Positions 41,901 to 53,500 of a DNA stretch of 64,000 bases are shown here, piece by piece (position 1 is the stretch's first letter; every line of letters starts with the position of its first letter). This stretch comes from Hysterangium stoloniferum (taxonomy: Eukaryota > Basidiomycota > Agaricomycetes > Hysterangiales > Hysterangiaceae). The stretch spans positions 1 through 64,000 of the forward strand of contig WHVD01000276.1 of NCBI GenBank assembly GCA_015178975.1, written 5' to 3'. Position numbers and translations under genes: made by a program. The notes under the pieces were generated by a model. The model worked only from the letters and a program-made list of their open reading frames with translations, ran no database searches and was not told the origin of the DNA.

Positions 41901-43809
41901 TTCCCAAGAGCGCTTCCCCCGCTCAGGTCTAGACTTGTAAAGTTGCTGATACTCGTTCTGAAGACTGGAATGACTTGTGACCACAATGATATTTTGTGGT
42001 TCATGTACCGACTTTAAAATTGGCCCACTAACGCTCCAGAAATCCGGGTTTCCCTTCCTGGGACATTCATACACTAGAATATCCACACTTCTGGGAAGGA
42101 ACATTGATTTAAGTTCCTTTATCCACTGACCTCTCAGTGTTCCAGGGGCGACAATCAAATGGGGCAATCCTGGAATTGTGTCATGCCCATTAAGATATTT
42201 ACAATCAGCTGTCATTGTAATTATAAGCATGGGGGAACATCTTTGATTAAGAGAGCACTCACCCAATACTGGGGGCAGTTGGCCTCGCTGCTGCATTGAT
42301 ATTGACTGATTCAAGAAAGCGATGATTGCAATAGTGAGTGAAGTCTTTCCGGGGCCCACTTCATCACAGATTAATATCCCGCAGCAGTGGTCAGGGTCAG
42401 AGGTGGGAGTAAAAATCTTTCTAGCCATGGAATGAACCCCCACTATTTGATGCCAGTGCAGCCTATTTTCCACAAGGTAGTCTGGATTTGGCTTTGTGAC
42501 AAAAAGCTCTGGCTGATCCCAAGCGTTCTTCCCCATGACATGGTGAGCAGAGATGAATTGATGAGGAAGGTTGTCCCTGGTGAAGCCGATATTCACTGCA
42601 AGAGTGTTAGGATCGAGATTATACTCCTTCTCCATTCCCATATCTCCACTTTCTATATCGTTCAATGAAAACCTAATTGGTCATTCATAATTGAGTAAAG
42701 GATTCTCATCATCTTCGGATGTACTGAAATATCATTCATAAAGGTGGGATAACTCTTCTAAGTCCTTTTCGGTGGCCATGTTGATGAATAGGGTGCAATT
42801 GTTCCGGAATAGCCCTAAATGGGTGTTTCAGAATCTGATACATGGTGTGAAAATGGTGTACAAACGTCTTTGTGGCCCAGTCCTTCTGGTCTTGGGTTCC
42901 CCTGCACCCTTGATGCCAATATTCTCTAATAAGCGCTCAATCTCACCTATCATCTCTGCAGCCTTTTCCTGATTGCTCTTAGTATTGTAAGTATCCGCAA
43001 TCTCTTTCCATTTTGCAACGGCACGCATGGTCTGAATTATTTTCCCCTTTGTAACATCATCCTGATCAAGATCTATAGAAAGGTTGGTTAGAGATAAATT
43101 AAGAATGAAATGAAGATGATGTATGACCTTTGAACGCCTTGATCGCCTCATTTTCTAACTTTCTCATATCATGCTGGTCTCTCTTGGCCTTGACTGGGAT
43201 TCTTAGCCAAGATCGTTGAGCAAAGGTTTGTATAGATCTGCGGATTTGACTATGCAGATGATCATTGGAACTGAAGGTGTCCAGTCCAAAAAGTTCGATT
43301 GCAATTGTCTCCACTGCTGCTGGGATATACGTGTCTGCATTAGGCCATTGATCCATACCTTCGGCAACAAAGATAGTGAGAGGATGAACGCCACATGTGG
43401 TGAATGCCCTGATGATTTTGTCATGAAGCTGCCACGTTACCCATTTTGTCTTGATGTAATCATTCCAAAATTTTCAACCCATAACTACCGCCTTCTTTTT
43501 ATCATCACTAGAAGAGAACTTGGCCTTGTTTTTGTTCATGTCAAGGATTTTGTATTGATGGAAGTAGGATTGGATGCTGTCAGACTGCTGTCGGTTTATC
43601 CCTTTTGGAAGAAGTTGATCATTGTTTGAGAAGAGTCCATGTTGGACGTTTGAAATGTCTTTCCATCGGGGAAAGTTCCAGGGAGCACCAGGGAAAATAG
43701 GATTATAATAGAGGTCAATAAATGCTGTAGCAGCAGTCAGACTAGGCATGAGAGAGAGATATGGAAGAGAGGTTTGGAGAAGATCAGGCAGCAAATTGGG
43801 CAATGGCAA
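38961..43809 (-). pseudogene. SNF2-family ATPase gene (probably disrupted)
   Basis: A long multi-exon gene. The 5' exons (43809-42780) have no recognised domain. The ATPase core has motif I DEVGPGKTS (~42345, instead of the usual DEMGLGKT), motif II DEAHEMRS (~41820), motif III LTGTPLQTSPR, then RRILIYSE, SIGGTGLNLT and QIRGQAYRQPQ for motifs IV-VI. A Lys/Ser-rich tail (GKKRYAS, KSKPKRKSKSM) continues through exons near 40412-39770 and 39759-39170 to a stop at 38961. SNF2 enzymes use ATP to shift nucleosomes or strip proteins from DNA. In-frame TGA codons at 42732-42734 and 42681-42683 interrupt MATEKDLEELSHLYE...NDIESGDMG. I also found no valid splice in frame near 40660 between VIILF and DLAQNQPW. 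It may be a recent pseudogene. Confidence 0.7.
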
Positions 43810-45039
43810 ACTCAGAAAAATATGGCAGGAATGTGTGAAATAGAAAGGGAAAAGAGGGCGATAGAGAGTAATGAGGGATAAACATACATAAAGCAGTCAT
43901 TGCTGATGTCCAGAGCTCAGATGAGCATGGATCTATGGAAAATTCAACGGTAAGGGTTTAAACTGGGGAAATTAAAATGGAAAGGGTTCAAACGTAAGAG
44001 AGGAAATGACGATGGCAGAGTATACAGATTGAGTAATGATATGGGACCCCAGTAACTTGGAGAATGGGGTGTGGAGGGTTGTGTTGTAAGAAGGAAATTC
44101 TGAGATGATGACTGACATGTGGTGTGACCAAGCAATGTGTGACTAAACAATGGTGACGAAAACAGAGTTATACTATATCTGATCCAATCGCATCCGGTGT
44201 GAAATCACACAAGGTTGACAGGCTCCACTGTAAGACCCCAGCTACTTTTAATTGTCAATGACAGCGAAAGACCTCTGGATGTATCCATATATTTAGTGAT
44301 TTCTTCCAGTATAGTTCCACTAAAGGTACTGTAAGTGGTAGCTTATATTGGTATGTTCTAATATATTTATTTTCTATATTAACATTCTTTGTTCTAAAGC
44401 CCATATAGGAATAACTACAGTAAAGTCATGATTCGGTGAGATTTATCATTATTATTTACATGCCATAATGTCGTATTCTTTTGAATCTTCAAGAATATAA
44501 TTTGATTCATTCGGAAGCACTATTCCCACAGTATTGGCAATTCCAAACCATGGGTGATCTTAATGGCATGGATACCAGCATTCATATCCCACCTTTTCAT
44601 CCTAACTTCTAAGTCAATTTCTACCTGCACTTACCTCTGCCGAAATATAATGCTCTAATGCAATTTATGTAAAATTCCAGAAGGGCGTCATTTCCCTATA
44701 CATATTCTTTTGTGCCCTGCCTCGTGCTTCATTCACTTGCCTTGTGTTAATCCTTCAAACTGGTCAGCACGGTAATCCAATAATATGAAAAAATATATAT
44801 ACCTGATTGTCAATAATTTCTTGGATACACGTAGAATGTAGCATGTATGGTGGGGCTATTGGGTGGTTAGTTTTGTTCATTCATTGCTCTTTTTGTTGGA
44901 GTTGGTGAGAGGAATCTTATAACCGACTATTGAATTTCTGAGTACTGTATCCCACATTCCAATACTTGCCCAATCTGTTACTTGACATTGCACTATCTCC
45001 CTTTTGAGCTTGCTTTTATTTTAACAAACCACAATAAGA
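43810..45039. other. Divergent intergenic region
   Basis: 1.2 kb, AT-rich, between the 5' ends of the minus-strand SNF2-like gene and the plus-strand gene at 45040. It could hold a shared bidirectional promoter. No repeat or gene was recognised. Confidence 0.35.
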
Positions 45040-47729
45040 ATGAATCGTGATCTTTACCTTTCACTTCCCATGCGAGCCTACACCCTTGAGGAATTTATCC
45101 TCCACGCAATGGACTATGAAAATGAGGGAGATGTTGATTTTATCAAGTTCATTCTAACTGGAGAAGACACTATGAGTGGGGAGCTTGCAGTGGTGGATCC
45201 GATATGCAACCCCTTAACTCTGGATCACGGCATCATTGCAAATCGTGACTACGACTCTCTGATTGGAATTACCCAAAACATTATTGTTCCGTTGTCCATA
45301 ACAGTCTATCCAGTCAGCAATCCCATGGAGTCACTGTCGACAAGCATTCACTTCAAGTATCCGATAGCAGATGGCAATGTAAGTGGTATTTGATTCGTTA
45401 ACGATCCTAACTAACTATTCTCCACAGAAGATGAGATCTATCGATTATCACAAAATCCCTAATCTCCATTTCGGTTCATGGGGAACACGACATATGATCC
45501 ATATCTTCTTCCCCCATCTTGCAACTGCTGGCCATCAAAGTCCAAAGATGACAAAGGAAGAGAAGGTCATCTTTTATCAAAAAGGTCTTGGCCCCGCTAT
45601 AGAAGATTCTCTTCCTCAACACTCTTCTGACTGGCCTAGCACTTATAACACTGAAATGTTTCGTGCATGCAAGCATTCTGGATATTTGTCCTACCAATCG
45701 AAAATGCTCCCCCAATACATAGTCAGCACGATCGGTGACAAGATTCGTAATCAACTCGAGTTGAATGAAATTGAATGGGGACATGACATCTTCTTTATGC
45801 ACACTGTGCAGGGTATCAAGCATAGCACGCAACATTCTCTAGATTTGGTATCTGCAGAAATGGCTCTAGAGGAGTTCCTGATAGAAGCCAACCTCCCACC
45901 TTATATATTGGATGAAGAATGGAGAGAGGGCCAGTGGTGGATAGATGTTGGCGTTGAATTTAGCAGTGAACGAAAAGATTGTCTCCAGTGGTCTACACTC
46001 TCCCATTTTCACATGATCAAGGAAATTCTTCAAATCTCTGAAGATCATGCGAGTCGGATAACCACACTGGGGAGTTCTAAATACAGTCGTGACATTGTCA
46101 GCCACCTCCCTTCGGTTTCTGGTTGTCGTATAGAACCGGGAGTACAAGGGCAAGGTGCATTTCAGGCGGCTTATTTCCAACTGTATACGACAGATAAAGC
46201 GCTTACCTACAATCCTGAGGGTACACACCATGGAAAAACAATAATGATGAAAGAAGTCATGGGTGCGACACAACTTCCAAGATTCATTGAAGGACTATTG
46301 GGTACCTACAACATGGCTGGTGAAATGAATAGCTCAAACGGTCTTGTAGAAGTTAGGGTTCCAGCCGTGCATGCGACCACGGTTCTATAGGAATTAAACA
46401 CTGAGGTCATTAGGGATTCTTTACTGGCATTCCAACGGGAAGTATGGTGGTAATTTTATTTATTTCTTCTAAATATATTAGGGTTTCTAATGAATCTGTA
46501 GGGGGTTTAGATCTTATCGCTTAGTGGCCATGGCACATGTTATCAGGATGCAGGCAGAGGGACCTTCTGAGCTTTGTACTAAGCCTGAAGCTCTTCTCCT
46601 TACTGCTGCTTGTTTGTGGCTAATAAATGGGCTTCATTCACAACTGGATGATGGGAGTGCATATAGAAAACTGATGGAAGTGATTTTACCCTTAACAGAA
46701 GTTGACGATCAACTGGACCATCTTACTCTTATGTTTACTCCTCGCGGTCGATATCGACTCCAAGCTGAAGAAGAAGAGGAGGAGGAGGAGGATGGTGAGG
46801 AGGAAGTAGAGTTGACACCTTGGAATCCATATGGTGTGATTTATATTCGTCAACTTGTTATTAAGGAAGTTCCCCGGTTCCGAACAGGTGGTCCTAGTCT
46901 GACTGCGGCTGCATTTCAAGCTTTTTTCAAGGCATCCCAAGAGGAAATTCATTTTCGATTCAACAAAACTGGGATCCTCCCACCTGGTGTACTTCCATCT
47001 ACTCGTATTGTCACCAATAAAAAAAAGCTAACACCAACCTACATACCTGACGATGGGGACGGGGTCCAGGAGACTATCTTCAATCTCTCAGAAAGGTGGA
47101 TAAGAATCCCACATTGTCCACTGGACAGCGGTTCAGATATGGATGAGGAAAATGATAATAACGAACCTGATAGCTTCCAGAATGCAGACGAATGCATCAC
47201 TTTTCTATGGCGACAGTTTCTTATGGACTTGGCCAATAGAGCTCCTACACGCCGTGGTGCTCTCAATCCATCATATCTGAAACTAACTCGGGATGAGCAG
47301 CTGAATGCTGGAGAAGATGTTTACTGCCATCGGGATCTATCCGTTATCTGGAACGAATGTGCATATAAGGTCGCTACAAAGGATGACTGGGATCAGGCTG
47401 TTGATTACTTGTTCCCACTATATGGACACGAGACTCCTCTGAAAACACAAAACTACTGGAATTGCATGTACTATTTGAAGTGGAAGGAAATTTGCCAACG
47501 TGGGGAAAAGGAGATGGTAGAGCAGATTCGGGGGGACATCAAGAGTCGGATTTGGGACCGGTTATTCTGGATTCCACATGCTGTTGATGACAGCATCTGG
47601 GTGACTAAGCCCGCAAAGAACTACACGAGACTTCCTTCTGGAACTCAAGGTGCAGCACCTCAAATACTTGTGAAAAGACGGCCACATGGGCAAGTGATGA
47701 ATAATGTGGTGGCCTTGTTATTGATATAG
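45040..47729 (+). pseudogene. Large conserved-looking gene of unknown function (two lesions)
   Basis: The start is ATG 45040 (MNRDLYLSLP). Exon 1 is 45040-45378. A 49-bp intron (45379-45427, GTAAGT, CTAAC branch, CACAG) leads to exon 2, which is open to TAG 46388-46390 (HATTVL-stop-ELNTEV), probably Gln CAG to TAG. Coding continues to an intron at ~46451-46481, then a run of five G near 46500, where one missing G would restore GFRSYRLVAMAHVIRM, and the frame is open to 47729. The total is ~870 residues. Features: QGQG.FQ..YFQLYTTDKALTY, an acidic EEEEEEEE stretch at ~46770, and several Trp-rich motifs (EGQWWIDVGVEFSS). I recognise no catalytic domain or transmembrane segment. I recall similar uncharacterised proteins as a multicopy Agaricomycete family. 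It diverges from the SNF2-like gene. Confidence 0.6.
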
Positions 47730-49461
47730 AATATGTTTGTTGTCATTATTTCCCAAACTGCCTGACATCTAATAGATGAGACATTGATATCTTGAAAATC
47801 AAAGCAAATATTTTAAAACGGAATCAATGAGGATGGTGTACATGCTGTCTATGGGAGATCAGTTCCTGCACCGGTTCAGAATTACGGTTTGACATACTTT
47901 TGTAAATCGAGTTGGATCACTAACGGACTGATTCGATTGTTCACACATTTTTTAACAAGGCCCACATGGAACGCCTGTATGAGTAGTAATCATCCAACAA
48001 GGTCACCTGATTTGCGGCGAGTAATTCTGCCATTCGACGAGTGCTTTGAAAGAATTTATGCTATTCTGAAATCATCTGAGGCCATGGTCAGAGAAGCAAC
48101 CTCACGCAGGATCCATTCCAATGGAGCACCCACCTGCAAATACTCGCGGTGAGCTGGAAAAGTATACTCTAGATACATATGCCCAGCTACAGATTCTGTC
48201 TCCATTCCAAACACTACTTCACGTTTTGATTTTAATGTTAACAGTAAACGTCTGGTGAATGAAATGATTTCTCCTTTGTCTCAAAGCTTACAAGCATTGT
48301 TCTTGGAAATAAGTTGAGATTGCACCAAGTGAATGATTTCTTTTCTGACGGTAGAATGGCCTACTTCCCAGCATGTCCAGAATGTGTGATTCATGACTGG
48401 GTAATACAAGGGACCTAGTGTTGGCAGCAAAGGTTGGGGTGATGGATGGATATGGTGCATGAATGAGTAGTAGCGAGTGTGAGGAATGTTGATCTTGGAT
48501 TCAGAATGTCCAGTCAGTGCAGGACAGTGACAGTGAAAGGGATGGTTGATGATGTACATTACAGCTGGGAGTATCAAAGGAGGAATGGGAAAGATATATT
48601 TTGGATATAATTAGCTGGCAGGCCTTGGAGTCCTGGAGGATGTCAGAGGTCCTTTAAAAGATGGCCATGGGAAGTCAATTGGAGTGCCGTGCTAAAACTG
48701 GAGCTAGTGGGCAGGAATTAAGAGGGAGAAACTGTGGATGGATGTGAAGGGTGGATGATTTTGGCATATGAAATGGAGCTGGGGATACAGAGGATGTATC
48801 TGAAGTTCGGGGGTCGAATACATGAAGCATGCGAGTCAGTATCAAAACAAGTGAAAGTGTCTTTTCAAATAGGCTTACTGGGTCTGGTTTACACAGGTTG
48901 ATAGGACGACAGTGTATTGCTGGATGGACTAGTGAACAGTATACATGATGGGCAGGAGGAAAAAAGAACTTGTTATGTAAGTATGAAGTCACATGTAAGA
49001 CAGGCACAAGGCTTCTAATGTTGTCCGAGGCTGGCTTGATTTCCAATTCTTGTACAGATTGTGTAGTCCTATAAAAGAGTGATTTTTCAAGAAAATAAAA
49101 TTAGACTGATGGGCATACGTACAAAGGCACGGCATGTTTGGTTGTTTGGTTTGGATTATTAAGATTTATAATGATTTCTTTTTTTGGGAAATGACATTCC
49201 CGCAAACCCAATTTTGAAGCGCCGGGCAAGAATGGCCACACAGTGACCCATAGGTGCCTGTCCTACCAGGCTAGAAAGTAATCACGTTAATTCAAAGGAT
49301 ATGTATCATTTTAATTTTATTGCATTTATTATATGCCGGTCTTCATGGATAAACCTGTGGAAGGGTAGGCCAGGTGCACATGGATGCCTATGGGGCCTTT
49401 CTTGCTGGGGGCTTCAAAGCCGGGTTTACAATAATTGTACAAAATGGGAGTACAAGGATTA
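47730..49461. repeat. Intergenic with repeat fragments
   Basis: An 87-codon ORF (47889-48152) has no motif. 48950-49005 resembles the flanks of the LINE insertion. 49159-49255 is a short R3-type repeat (TAAGATTTATAA, then CATTCCCGCAAACCCA and GGGCAAGAATGG). 49385-49430 resembles the end of another R3-like element (TGCCTATGGGGCCTTTCTTG), also seen at 60400. No gene is supported. Confidence 0.4.
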
Positions 49462-51210
49462 CTAGCTACAGTCTAGTTCAAGAGGAGAGAGCTGTCCGTC
49501 ATCTAACCTTGACAAAGATGCATCCACCTCCATTCTATCTGGAGCAATGTGTACTACCTCAGCATCACACAAGTTGTCGAGTGTATTCAAATGCAAATAC
49601 TGAGCTATTTCATTCTCGATCCGGTGTACGTATTGCTGAATTTCAGGACAGAAGTTTAAAATGTGAAAGATGCAAATGAGTGCCATTTTGCATGTGGAGA
49701 TGATAATAGAAGAACACAGGTAAGGGTTCCCTTTCTTGGCTTGTGGTTCAAAGTGGTGGGGATGCCCCGTCAATACGAGAAGATAAGCCAGCTGCTCTAG
49801 AGGAGGCCAATTTTTCAAGACAGTTTGATATGCTACAGGATCGGAATTCCCTGTTCACGATGCGGCTGGATCAGGTGTGAATGAGGACTGAATTGTGCCA
49901 CTTATGACCACATTCATCCTCTGGCTTCTGGTGGGGGAAATAGGAAAGGAATATTCCATAGTATGTCTTCAAGAGTGCATGCAAGATGTATTTGGAATCT
50001 GGGTGTTCCGTGTTGCAATCTGCGAGACCCTGATGATGTTCATGCAGGCCAGCTAAAAAAGACCGATGGAGGAAGTTTCGCCCGTAAAAATGGCCACCTT
50101 CTGCCCAACTGTCATTCAACGTCATTACGGCATGAACCATTCCAGCTGGCATGAACCTGGAAATACAAATTAGCACAAGGGTGCAGGGGAGACTGAAGGG
50201 GTGTTTCCTTGCCCGGGACTCACAACTGGTCACCAGGTTCCAAAAGATAATAAGTCCATTTATGCTTCTTATAGTCCAGCATGGTCAGTGGAGTTTCTGG
50301 AATGTCACCCGACATAACGACCCATAGTTTTGTGCCGTGCACAATACAGATCCATGTTCCATATTTGCCGGCATCTATGTGTGCCCTTGAAAAGGCTCCC
50401 TCTGTGGCACAAAGCCTCCATCTACTCCCATATTGTGGAAATCTGATTCCACCATTCATAGTATGATTCCCAGCCAAGGTATCATAAGAAATCAGACTGG
50501 AATGATGCTTACGATTAGAAGGATCAAAGAAGTGTCAGGTCTGTGAACACTCACGGTAAAATATTGGGTCTATGGGTAGACACTGTGATTGGAATCTCGA
50601 GAAAATTGACAGCCTTTCTCTTCTCTTGAAATGCTTTGAGGAGTGAGGATTGATAGATGTGAGTCTGCCAATCATTTTCATTACACCTGTGAAGAGCTAT
50701 GATTCCTATGTAAGTATAATATGCCACAACAGAACTGGAATGACAAGCAGATACTTACCATGAACCTCGCGTTGCATATGGATGTCGACGCCTTCATGGA
50801 AAGCCAGCTGTTGAATATCGAAACTCTTATGGACCCGATCCTGGAAGAAGTGGGGCCATTGGTCAGAATTGGGAATCATGATCACTCTGTCGCAGAATAG
50901 GGCCAATCTCTTCAATGACAGATCGGTTGGCTCTTGATTATTCAAAATTTGCTGGAACCACGAAGCGGGAAAGCAGGTATAATCCACTGGAATGGGGTCA
51001 TCCATGGCGGATTCAATGGTGCATGGGTCATAAAAGTGGGGGGTTGGGCAAGGTTACATAAGTCTTCAAAAATTTCCCGATCCCATTCCTGGGGTAAATA
51101 AAACATCAGGCTCTATGTGAAGAACTGAGTGGATGGGGGAGCTTACCAAATGTTTAAACCACTCAAGTTGATATTTTGCGTCTACAGCCTGGTAAAGACC
51201 ATTTCCGTTG
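49462..51210 (-). pseudogene. JmjC-domain family gene, copy 2 (5'-truncated; JmjC core intact)
   Basis: The minus-strand exons match copy 1 in order: WFKHL (~51150), the FPASWFQQIL...DRVHKSFDIQQLAF exon (51005-50757), SLLKAFQEKRKAVNFLEIP (~50690-50555), the core exon 50510-50220 with AHIDAGKYGTW (HxD at ~50372-50383) and GTKLWVV, then PAGMVHAVMT with the distal His (~50145), FFYGRN..HRSFLAGL, and the C-terminal NWPPLEQLA exon to 49462. Introns start GTGAGT or GTAAGT. The Fe(II)-binding triad is complete and no stops interrupt the core. Homology to copy 1 ends at ~51210, where repeat R2 begins, so the N-terminal half is gone. One base is missing near 51040 (GCCCAACCCCCC) relative to copy 1. 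A shorter JmjC protein starting at 51005 is conceivable. Confidence 0.7.
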
Positions 51211-51480
51211 TATGTGGGGGCCAGCGTCTAAACAGCCAGACGTCTCCACCCTCGCTAAACTGCCAGCCTTCATTCCAGCTAAGGTGGACCTTTCTACGAA
51301 AACTGTGGACTCTTCTACAAAAACGTTGGAGTCTTCTACAAAAACTGCGGAGTCTTGTACAGAAACAGTGGGAGTCTTGTACGAAACAGTGGAGTCTTGT
51401 ACAAAAACGTGGAGTCTTCTACAAAGACTGGTTTGGAGTCTTCTAACAAAAGTGGACCCTCCACCTCAGGAGAGACTAGA
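51210..51480 (+). repeat. Repeat R2, second copy
   Basis: GGGGCCAGCGTCTAAACAG matches ~13420, followed by seven to eight units of GTGGAGTCTTCTACAAAAAC type (some GTCTTGTAC variants) and the end GGACCCTCCACCTCAGGAG. It truncates JmjC copy 2. Confidence 0.65.
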
Positions 51481-51482
51481 CC

Positions 51483-51581
51483 TAAGCTCACATTCGTTTT
51501 ATGCATTCGTTTTATTAATCTCTATCACAGCTGTTCACTGACGTCATATGGGCCCGGCGCTCCCCCGCTTAGCTTACAGGG
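51483..51581 (+). repeat. Left part of a ~370-bp repeat unit, split by gypsy 2
   Basis: ATTAATCTCTATCACAGCTGTTCACTG and the left part of the 57-bp palindrome match the units at 25112-26160. The remainder (GGGACCATATGACGTCA onwards) is at 59979-60110. Joining the two sides across one CAGGG restores the unit. Confidence 0.85.
51577..51581. repeat. Target-site duplication CAGGG (left, gypsy 2)
   Basis: CAGGG is repeated at 59979-59983, directly after the 3' LTR. Confidence 0.85.
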
Positions 51582-52071
51582 TGTGAGAGGTACGGCGAAA
51601 TACACTCAGGAAATATAGTCGGATGAGCTCTTACTATATTCCCTTTATTATTTCTGTTTTCTCTCTATTTTATTATTCATCTATGGTACGTCGACTCTTG
51701 TGGGCGCATACTCATGTATTCTAGCGCCCGTAGTTAAAACTCAGACACTTTTACACCGCAACCATGACTTACCCAGACACCTGTTAGTGTCCTGTAAGTT
51801 GTGATTGGTGTATCCTCTCGACCGTCACAGACGGGCTTTAGCTATTTACTCAATCAGAGTTTCGAACTGTACTAGTCGAAACTCAATCCTTACCTCAACC
51901 TGCGCGGACTACATCCACGCTACTCTACTATTCGACTCTCTAGTTACTCTACTTGACACTCGAGCAGTCACCCCGAATCGCACTTAACAGTTGATTCTAC
52001 TTATTCGTACTAGCTCTCTACCTTACTCTAGATAGCTACTTCTCTCTACCGTATTGAACTAAGTAGCGTGC
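51582..52071 (+). repeat. 5' LTR of gypsy 2 (3'-truncated)
   Basis: It starts TGTGAGAGGTACGGCG and is nearly identical to the first ~490 bp of the 3' LTR. The final ~107 bp are missing. Confidence 0.88.
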
Positions 52072-52149
52072 TCCTGAACCGTTCTCTCGTTCCCGCCTAG
52101 GCAGGTCATCCTTAAGCAATTCTTTGGGGGTCATATTGTTTACACTCAG

Positions 52150-53500
52150 CCCATCGACTTACAATGGGATGCGTACTACACCGATCGAATCCCTGCGGAT
52201 CAGGTTACTCCCTTTGTGGAGGAGTACAATACGGATTACCCTCTTTTACCGGTGACTGTAGCAGTCTGGTTAGGTCGTTATCAGGCCATCTTATCGGCGC
52301 AGGATCTATTCACGCGACCTGGAACCCTTGAGGATCTGACCCACTCGATTCCCGAATGGTCGAGTGAGGTTCGAACGAATTCCGGGTAATTCTAACGTCG
52401 GGAATGAGCAAACTGCGACTAGGAATCGATCAGTCGCCAACAGGGGTCGACCGTCTTTCTCTACTGCATTCACCGAGGGTATAGCTGGTCAAGTTGCTGG
52501 TCGAGGATCGCTGAATCCAGTCGATCCCCGCCATTCCCTGCCGATCTCCTCGAACCCCTTTCTGCCATCAGGAGGACCCCCTCCTCAAACTCCGATGCAG
52601 CCTCGAGCCAGCGTGCCTATCGATGACTTACCTAAGGATAAAAGGATCGCTCTTAACACCAATGACATCAAGATAAAATGGTCAGACCTTCCCGAATACG
52701 ATGGGACTCAACCCAAGGCGTTGGACTACATCATGGATATCATGAGTCTCTCGGAGATCTCAGACTCCATGAGCACATTGTTGGGAGTCGCTCTGCCAAG
52801 ACGACTCACCGGCGATGCCAAGATCTGGTGGAGCACCCTAGACCGTGAACATCGCACTGAATTCAGTCGATCTCACGGATCGTTTCTTTGGGGCATCGTA
52901 GAAGGATTACTTGGAACTCGTTGGCGCGAATCCTTAGCTCTAGAATGGGAAGCCATGAAATTTTGACAAGCCAGTCACAATCGTGAGACACCCGTTCATT
53001 ACATTCAGCGGAGGGTCAAGCTCTATCGATTCTTGTATGAGTTCCACCAAAACCGAAAGGACGAAACGCGCAGACTCATCCTGACGCTGCCCACGGAATG
53101 GCTTTACCTTCTACAAGGACAACCTATCGATGACATCATGAGCCTGCAGACTTATGCGAACAATTTACAAGAGACTCTGATTAACGCTTGGGTTCAAACG
53201 CATCGAGAGCGTTATCGGTGTCAGAAACCCAGAGTCATGATCGCCGAGCAAGACGAGTCGGATCCCTGGCATGAGGAAGAACACTCTGGAGGAATCGACC
53301 CCACTAATCGAGGCCACGTCCTCCTCGGCGAACTCGAGGATAAAACCGTCCCTAGGAGATCGAACGCGAAACAGGGTAAGAAACACGGCAAGTTCTTTTT
53401 CGAACAAAGTGACAAGAAAAGCGTTGCCAAACCCCCGAAGGAGTGTTGGATTTGCGGGAGTTTAGAGCATTTTAAGATCGACTGCCCTCACGCGGGCAGG
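52150..53500 (+). pseudogene. Gag of gypsy 2 (frameshift plus stop)
   Basis: The frame from ~52140 (QPIDLQWDAYY...TLEDLTHSIPEWSSEV) closes at ~52387 and continues in a shifted frame from ~52364 (RFERIPGNSNVGNEQ). The capsid-like part (DLPEYDGTQPKALDYI, then AKIWWSTLD) is interrupted by TGA at 52964-52966 and resumes as QASHNRETPVHYIQRR. The zinc knuckle CWICGSLEHFKIDC at ~53446 fits CX2CX4HX4C. It would package the element RNA if intact. Confidence 0.8.

Noticed and set aside
42681-42734. TGA recoding (both SNF2 stops follow GAA)
   Set aside because: No selenocysteine or readthrough signal is visible, and TGA also interrupts unrelated transposon ORFs nearby, so mutation is the simpler account.
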